NCBI GenBank assembly: GCA_902702965.1
Contig: CACRXP010000038.1
Coordinates: forward strand, 1,688,749-1,752,748
Source: Spirometra erinaceieuropaei
Taxonomy: Eukaryota > Platyhelminthes > Cestoda > Diphyllobothriidea > Diphyllobothriidae
DNA length: 64,000 nucleotides
Reading direction: 5' to 3'
The notes under the pieces: generated by a model
What the model was told of the DNA's origin: nothing
Database searches by the model: none
Seen by the model: the letters and a program-made list of their open reading frames with translations, nothing else
In this document: positions 59,191-64,000 of the stretch, one piece after another
Layout of the letters: every line of letters starts with the position of its first letter
Position numbering within the stretch: position 1 is the stretch's first letter
Made by a program: the position numbers and the translations under genes

Positions 59191-59484
59191 TAGCTGTCTG
59201 AACAAGGTGAAAAGTATAAAAAATTGGACGTGAATGCGTTTCAGAAACTGTAGATAATTCAGTCCTGCTCACCTCCAGAAACTTAAAGATTGCCCAGGTC
59301 TTGGGCCCAGGCCAACGACTTGTAAATCAGCCTGAATATTCCTGTCAGATTTGGGTTTATAGGACACATGGTCCTACTGCTGGTACTTTGCGTTTTATGT
59401 TAGAGGGATGCTCACCGCTCGTGTTACAAAAATCCAACTCTTCCCATTGTGTCTTGGGACTCTCTCTCAGCAGATACGGCAGTA

Positions 59485-59620
59485 TCCGCTGTTGTCTCTG
59501 ATGATGGATTCGAGCAGGATTCCGAAACTTCAGACTAATAAAGCTCTTGTCCCAGCTATCGTGTCTCCTTCTTCAAGACTACTTCCTGGGACTCGTCCCT
59601 TCGATTCTATTGAGTGAGTT
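59485..59620 (+). mobile_element. Solitary PLE tail with well-preserved hammerhead-like motif
   Basis: The tail begins near 59485 and carries GTCTCTGATGATGGATTCG, then AGCAGGATTCCGAAACTTCA, then GACTAATAAAGCTCTTGTCC and cgtgtctccttcttcaagac. It abuts a SINE 3' module (59400-59480). No coding part is attached. Confidence 0.7.
59494..59535 (+). ncRNA. Hammerhead-ribozyme-like motif (best-preserved stem I)
   Basis: 5' GTCT and 3' AGAC are exactly complementary (stem I). CTGATGA is intact. A hairpin runs from GGATTC to GATTCC, and GAAAC is intact. The cleavage triplet would be TTC. One extra T lies between CTGATGA and the hairpin, as in most copies here. Activity is unproven. Confidence 0.45.
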
Positions 59621-60536
59621 CTGTAGCGCGATCTGTGTGCACCCCTCTTCCACTTCTTCCATTGAGCCACGTCGGCGATCTTTCGGTTGCGGTCAGAATA
59701 TTGTCTATGTTGGGTTGACTGAGTTAGAGGACACGCTCGGCCTGTTGTGATTCGGGACTCGATAAAGTCTGGTGGGCAGTCGAAAAATGACTATTAATAC
59801 TGGCATGAGATTAATGAAATTTCAGCTTTTCAATCGTCTCGGAAATTAATCGTCAACTTGCAGCACAACAGTCAGAATTAAACTTTATAGGTTCAGTCCA
59901 AAAATTGATGCAAATATTTGAGCTGGCATTCAGCAAATTCTAACTATCCTCTTTTGAGCGCTCAATTCAATGGATGTTTTTGTCTGAAATGACGTCAGAT
60001 TTTTAAATTGCCTTGTTTATCCTAAGCAAAATAAAAAGTTTAATTTGTTGTGACAAGAATAGCCTGATTGATCTGTTTTAAACCAAAAATTACGAAGAAT
60101 AATTAAAACCTTACCATAAAAATTCATGATTTCATGTAATTGCACCGGATTTGTTAAGCGAAAAATTTTCGCCGTTTGTGAAAAAAACTCTAGGGTTTTT
60201 AATGCGCGTATCGTGCACGTAGTGCTATTTTTATGCTCCTGGCTGTTCGTTGGAATATTATGAATGCTGAGCCGTTATCCTGCCGAAGGCAGTGGATTTT
60301 TGCCTAAATAATCCTGCCAACTTTCGTGCAAACTTAGCAAAATCTGTCCCGAAGTATTAACTCAATGTTAACTTATTAATTTCTAAGAGGTTAAAAGCTG
60401 AACTTTCCTCGGCACAGTCCAGGCTGTCCAGGCTTTTAGCTCCAAATCTCAGATATGACAACATCCACGCGCAAGGTCACTGGCTTGCCGAAAGTACTCG
60501 ACAGACCAATAGCCTGTGAACCAGCTAAGACCCTGG
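59621..60536. other. AT-rich stretch, unclassified
   Basis: No clear counterpart in the window; it may contain an old unrecognised element. Confidence 0.4.
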
Positions 60537-61513
60537 TAGATGAGCTACTTCATTAAATATTATCTGATAATCTGGGGTGCGTTTTTGATCCAAAAAGATT
60601 ACTTCAGTAGGGTTTGTATGTTAACTACCCGAAGCATAATCCCGAAATATTTTATTCATATCAGAGCTCCGGCTTCTAAACACACTTTTTCTAGACTTCG
60701 GCAAAAAACTGAACTCTGTAAAAATGACCACCAAAAGTGCAGCGATTTTTTCCTATTGGCTTAAGATGTCCTTGTAAATTCAGATCTATTTTACCGCAGG
60801 CATGCAACAACTTTTTTCATGCACTCACTTTGAAGAAAATTGCGTCTTTTACGAATTTTGTTCTTAAGGCAAGGATATTTTGGTTTTAAAAGGTTTTTTT
60901 CATTATGGGATCTCTTGAGACGACGAAATGTCCAGTCACAGAGCATTGCGTCTGTTTATTTGCTATTGCTGCCTGTAAGATATATAACATAGCCCGCATC
61001 CATAACGAAATTTCACCAGTTCTATAACACGCCTTTTTAGTAGCCTATAGAAATATCTGATATTTCTTACTCATTAAAGGGAAAAAGTTTGTATTTTGAA
61101 ACCCTGAATACAGCCGTAACGGGGGGTCTGATTCAAAATCATTCAAGAATCAGAACGATTTTTTGAAACCAAAAGTACTCGATATTTGTCGATGTAACTA
61201 GATAAAGACATACTCTGCTACTAAATGAGTACAAGAAAGGATATTGTTATTCGTGTTTTTTTACAAAATATATATGAATTAATAAGGATATCTAAAATCC
61301 ATGAAAACGCTCACAGGCCTTTAGTGGTCATTTTTGACAAAGCTTGCTTTTTTGCAAGCGGTGGCAAAGAAGTGCGTCCAGAAGCCGGCATCCTGATAAT
61401 TTGGGATTATGCTACACCATAGTTAATATCAAGACCCTATACAGCTAATATTTTCGAATTAGAAACACATTACATAATTTCGGTAAGTATTTCCTGAGAT
61501 AGCTGATCAACTG
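60537..61513. repeat. Palindromic fold-back element, subfamily B-like, old copy (P10)
   Basis: The left side ctacttcattaaatattatc then gggtgcgtttttgatccaaa mirrors the right side ttcgaattagaaacacatta, then aatttcggtaagtatttcct and gagatagctgatcaactgt. Internal landmarks (cataatcccgaaatatttta; ctgtaaaaatgaccacc) are in family order. It is strongly diverged, and length and position fit a full-length old copy. Confidence 0.6.
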
Positions 61514-61732
61514 TGTGAGTATTTGCACGTTTAAGGTTCCTTCTTCTTCTACTTAATTTTCTTCTTCAGGAATTCGGATGCAAAAAGACTGTTTCGGAAA
61601 CCTTAGCCTTTATCGGTTTCGAGGCTGCAATGTCGTCTGTTTCGAATCAAACGAGCAGGTGGGTTAAACATCCCATGAATAATGTAAGCCACTTCGTGGG
61701 AAAAGTGAAAGAGCCCAAGGACGAGACACGTA

Positions 61733-62726
61733 CAGTAGGTGGACTAACTCATGATATGTCAACCGAAATTCCTAAATGCATTTTCGTTTAGAAAAGAATA
61801 TTTAAGTAGGGTTGTAAAACTGATCGGCCTGCAGCATAATTCTATAATAATTCAGTTACCCCAGGATGTCGGCTTTCCAATGAACTTCTTTTCAGCTGTA
61901 TGCAGAAACCATACTCTGTAAAAAAGGACTGCTTAATTAGCATGAACTTTTCTCATTTATTTTCGATGCCTCTAAAAGTCCAATTATATTTCATGAAAAA
62001 TATGCATAAAAGTATTCATTCTTTTGCTCATTCGGTAGAACATTACGTCCTCTCCCAGTTTTATACTCGAAAGAAGGGTATAATTCCGTTTTCAAAAACC
62101 TTTTTAATTACCTAATAATTTTGAGCCCGACCTGCCGTTACACTTGGATTCAGTGTTTCCAAACTACATGTCATATATTTTCCGTGTACGCAAAACCATG
62201 CTTTTCTCTACGGCACTAAAGTGGAACCATATAGGGTTCATAAAATTTATCAGTGGACTTGAGCCATATTGTTAACTTTACAAACTACATTGGTAAATGC
62301 AGACACATGACGTTTTATGAAGGCCCACTGTACGGTATTAAAAACTCTTACAATTAGAAACTTTTTAAAATATTTTTTAAATTTTTTCGAAAACTTTGAA
62401 AGCCCTCCTTCAAGTATTAAGTTAAAAGAAGGCGTAATTTACTACCGAATGAGCAAAAAATGAATATTTTATCCACGTTTACTATGAAAAATATTTGCAT
62501 TTTAAGGGCATCAAAACCCGTCGAGAAAAATGCATGCTAGTTAAGTAGTCATTTTAAATAGTATAGTTTCTGCATGCAGCCAAAAAGAAGTTAGTTGGAA
62601 AGCCGACATGCTGAGGTAACCGTAGTATTGTAAAATTAGTTTTGCAATCCTACTTAATTAATCTTTTCTAAACGAAAATTCATTTAGGAATTTGGGTTGA
62701 CATTTCATGTTTTAGCCCACCTACTG
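61733..62726. repeat. Long palindromic fold-back element, subfamily A (copy P8, intact, TA flanks)
   Basis: TA|CAGTAGGTGGACTAACTCAT on the left and tagcccacctactg|TA on the right (62713-62728), so both TA flanks are present. The arms mirror each other through cggtagaacattacgtcctc (left) and gcgtaatttactaccgaatg (right). Length 994 bp. It is the clearest copy for defining element ends. Confidence 0.93.
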
Positions 62727-62728
62727 TA

Positions 62729-64000
62729 GGTGGAGAAACATACTCCCGACTTACTTGAGATAAGTGACTACACTTTAGGGTTTGTATTTGTAAGTTGTCC
62801 ACCAACAATACTCAAGGCCTGAGGGTCATTGACATAATGCGGATGAAGAAGCCGACTGAGAATATACGACGTTTGACGGGAAGGGCACTTGAAATAACGT
62901 ATTAGACTGTCATGACTTTGAATGGGACGGAAAAATGAGGGAACTGATACGACTGTTTACCAGACACGACAATTTATGTCAACAGGACGATGCAGAAGAA
63001 TTTGTTTACAAGGTGATATGCTTTGTTAATGAGAGGATGCACAATGTAAGCATCTAATTCCGGGCCTTCCTTTTTTCAAAACGGAGACGCAAGCATAATT
63101 ACAGAGTCTAAGTTGAATTGTGGCATCAAGCATTGTGCAGGGCATCAGTGAACAGGCTTTTGCTGTCTGAATAACTTCAGGCAGGAATTTTGAGTATGCC
63201 ACAGACGACAGAGTATTTATGAGGCGACAGATCTCTACCCTGGGAGGAAACGATGTCAAGCGGATGGATATACCGTAAAGTTTGCACAACTTGGCTGGGG
63301 AGTATTTGAGTGCGCACAGTTAAAAAAAATGTCGAGGACGTCCAAACACAGGTAGCGTAATCCCGCCTTACAGAAGTGATATCACTAGAAATACAGCGTG
63401 AGACAGTGTTACCCTGCATACGACTAAACACCCAACCATAGACAGCCTCGGCATAATTGTGACCAAAGAGCTCATTAAGATGACAAATGATATCGAGGAC
63501 AATGTCAAATTGGGAACTTAAAGCATTGTTTTCTTGGAAGAAATGCGAACAAGGAAAAGGCGATGGACCGTGCAGAAGTTATTGACGTAATACAATTTCG
63601 TGACCTCTTATTCAACTGCACACGGCCATTGCGTATTTGTATGGTGAACTGTTCAATCAGAAATCTACCTCGAGGGTGGAAACATGATAGGTAAATAAAA
63701 CATTGATTGCTGGTCTGCGATACGGGTGCGCATGGCGAGGGGAAAGGGGAGGGAGGTTATCTAAGCAAGCGAGTTTACATTACGATGAAAATCTGTCCGG
63801 AGTGATTAAAATTCAACACATGGGGCAGCAGTCAACCATGCGGGGGAGGGGAATGAGGGAACGGCTGTGGGAGTGAGGTTATGTCATCGTCAATCCCTAC
63901 CATGGCAGTGCTAGGTTGGTCACGTGATCCAGTTGCAGCGACCTCGGCGAAGCGCAGGGGACGCCCAGTCGTGGCCCGAAGTAGGACTTTAAATGCAGTC
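62729..64000. other. No recognised feature
   Basis: Two overlapping minus-strand frames (63026-63289 and 63177-63431) are open but show no domain I recognise. The rest is unclassified. Confidence 0.4.

Noticed and set aside
63026..63431. Two overlapping minus-strand frames near the right edge
   Set aside because: No domain, splice logic or repeat relationship recognised; too weak to call coding.

Overview
This window is nuclear DNA of a repeat-rich metazoan, most likely a parasitic flatworm. I favour a tapeworm or fluke with a large genome, such as a diphyllobothriid-type cestode; that taxon is inference. The evidence is one animal protein-kinase-C gene with GT-AG introns of 2.3-7.6 kb, dense Penelope-like retroelements (PLEs), tRNA-derived SINEs and TTAGGG-type telomere-like tracts. 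There is no prokaryotic-style gene organisation. Most long reading frames are old transposon fragments or microsatellite artefacts. The only cellular gene I can support is the 3' part of a conventional-type protein kinase C on the + strand. Seven exons (5807-5898, 13491-13553, 17238-17376, 19699-19779, 22125-22232, 26169-26309, 30831-30983) join in frame into 258 codons plus a stop. They run from mid-kinase N-lobe (DRLYFVMEY) through the catalytic loop, DFG, activation loop, AGC C-tail turn motif and hydrophobic motif. The upstream exons are not in the window; positions 1-5806 are intron.  Layout: 1-5806, intron with a SINE, a PLE 3' fragment and interspersed repeat R1. 5807-30983, PKC exons whose introns carry PLE pieces, R1 copies, telomere-like repeats and fold-back elements. 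30984-64000, 3' flank without a recognisable host gene, filled with the same families: R1, PLE, SINE, long palindromes, an interstitial telomeric tract at 51885-52015 and a (GTA)n microsatellite near 58010.  The most striking feature is a family of about 1-kb near-complete palindromes. About ten copies occur in two subfamilies with termini CAGTAGGTGG or CAGTGAGTGA, and they are often flanked by TA. These look like non-autonomous Tc1/mariner-type fold-back elements and would fold into long hairpin RNA when transcribed. An unrelated fold-back element lies at 27245-27860. One palindrome (55473-56188) has a tRNA-like gene with a pol III terminator in place of its loop. The second strong signal is a roughly 40-bp motif repeated in the PLE tails, on both strands. 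It has the parts of a minimal hammerhead ribozyme: GTCT, CTGATGA, a hairpin, GAAACGTC and AGRC. It also tends to occur in inverted orientation just upstream of truncated PLE bodies. Coordinates of decayed repeats are by eye and approximate.
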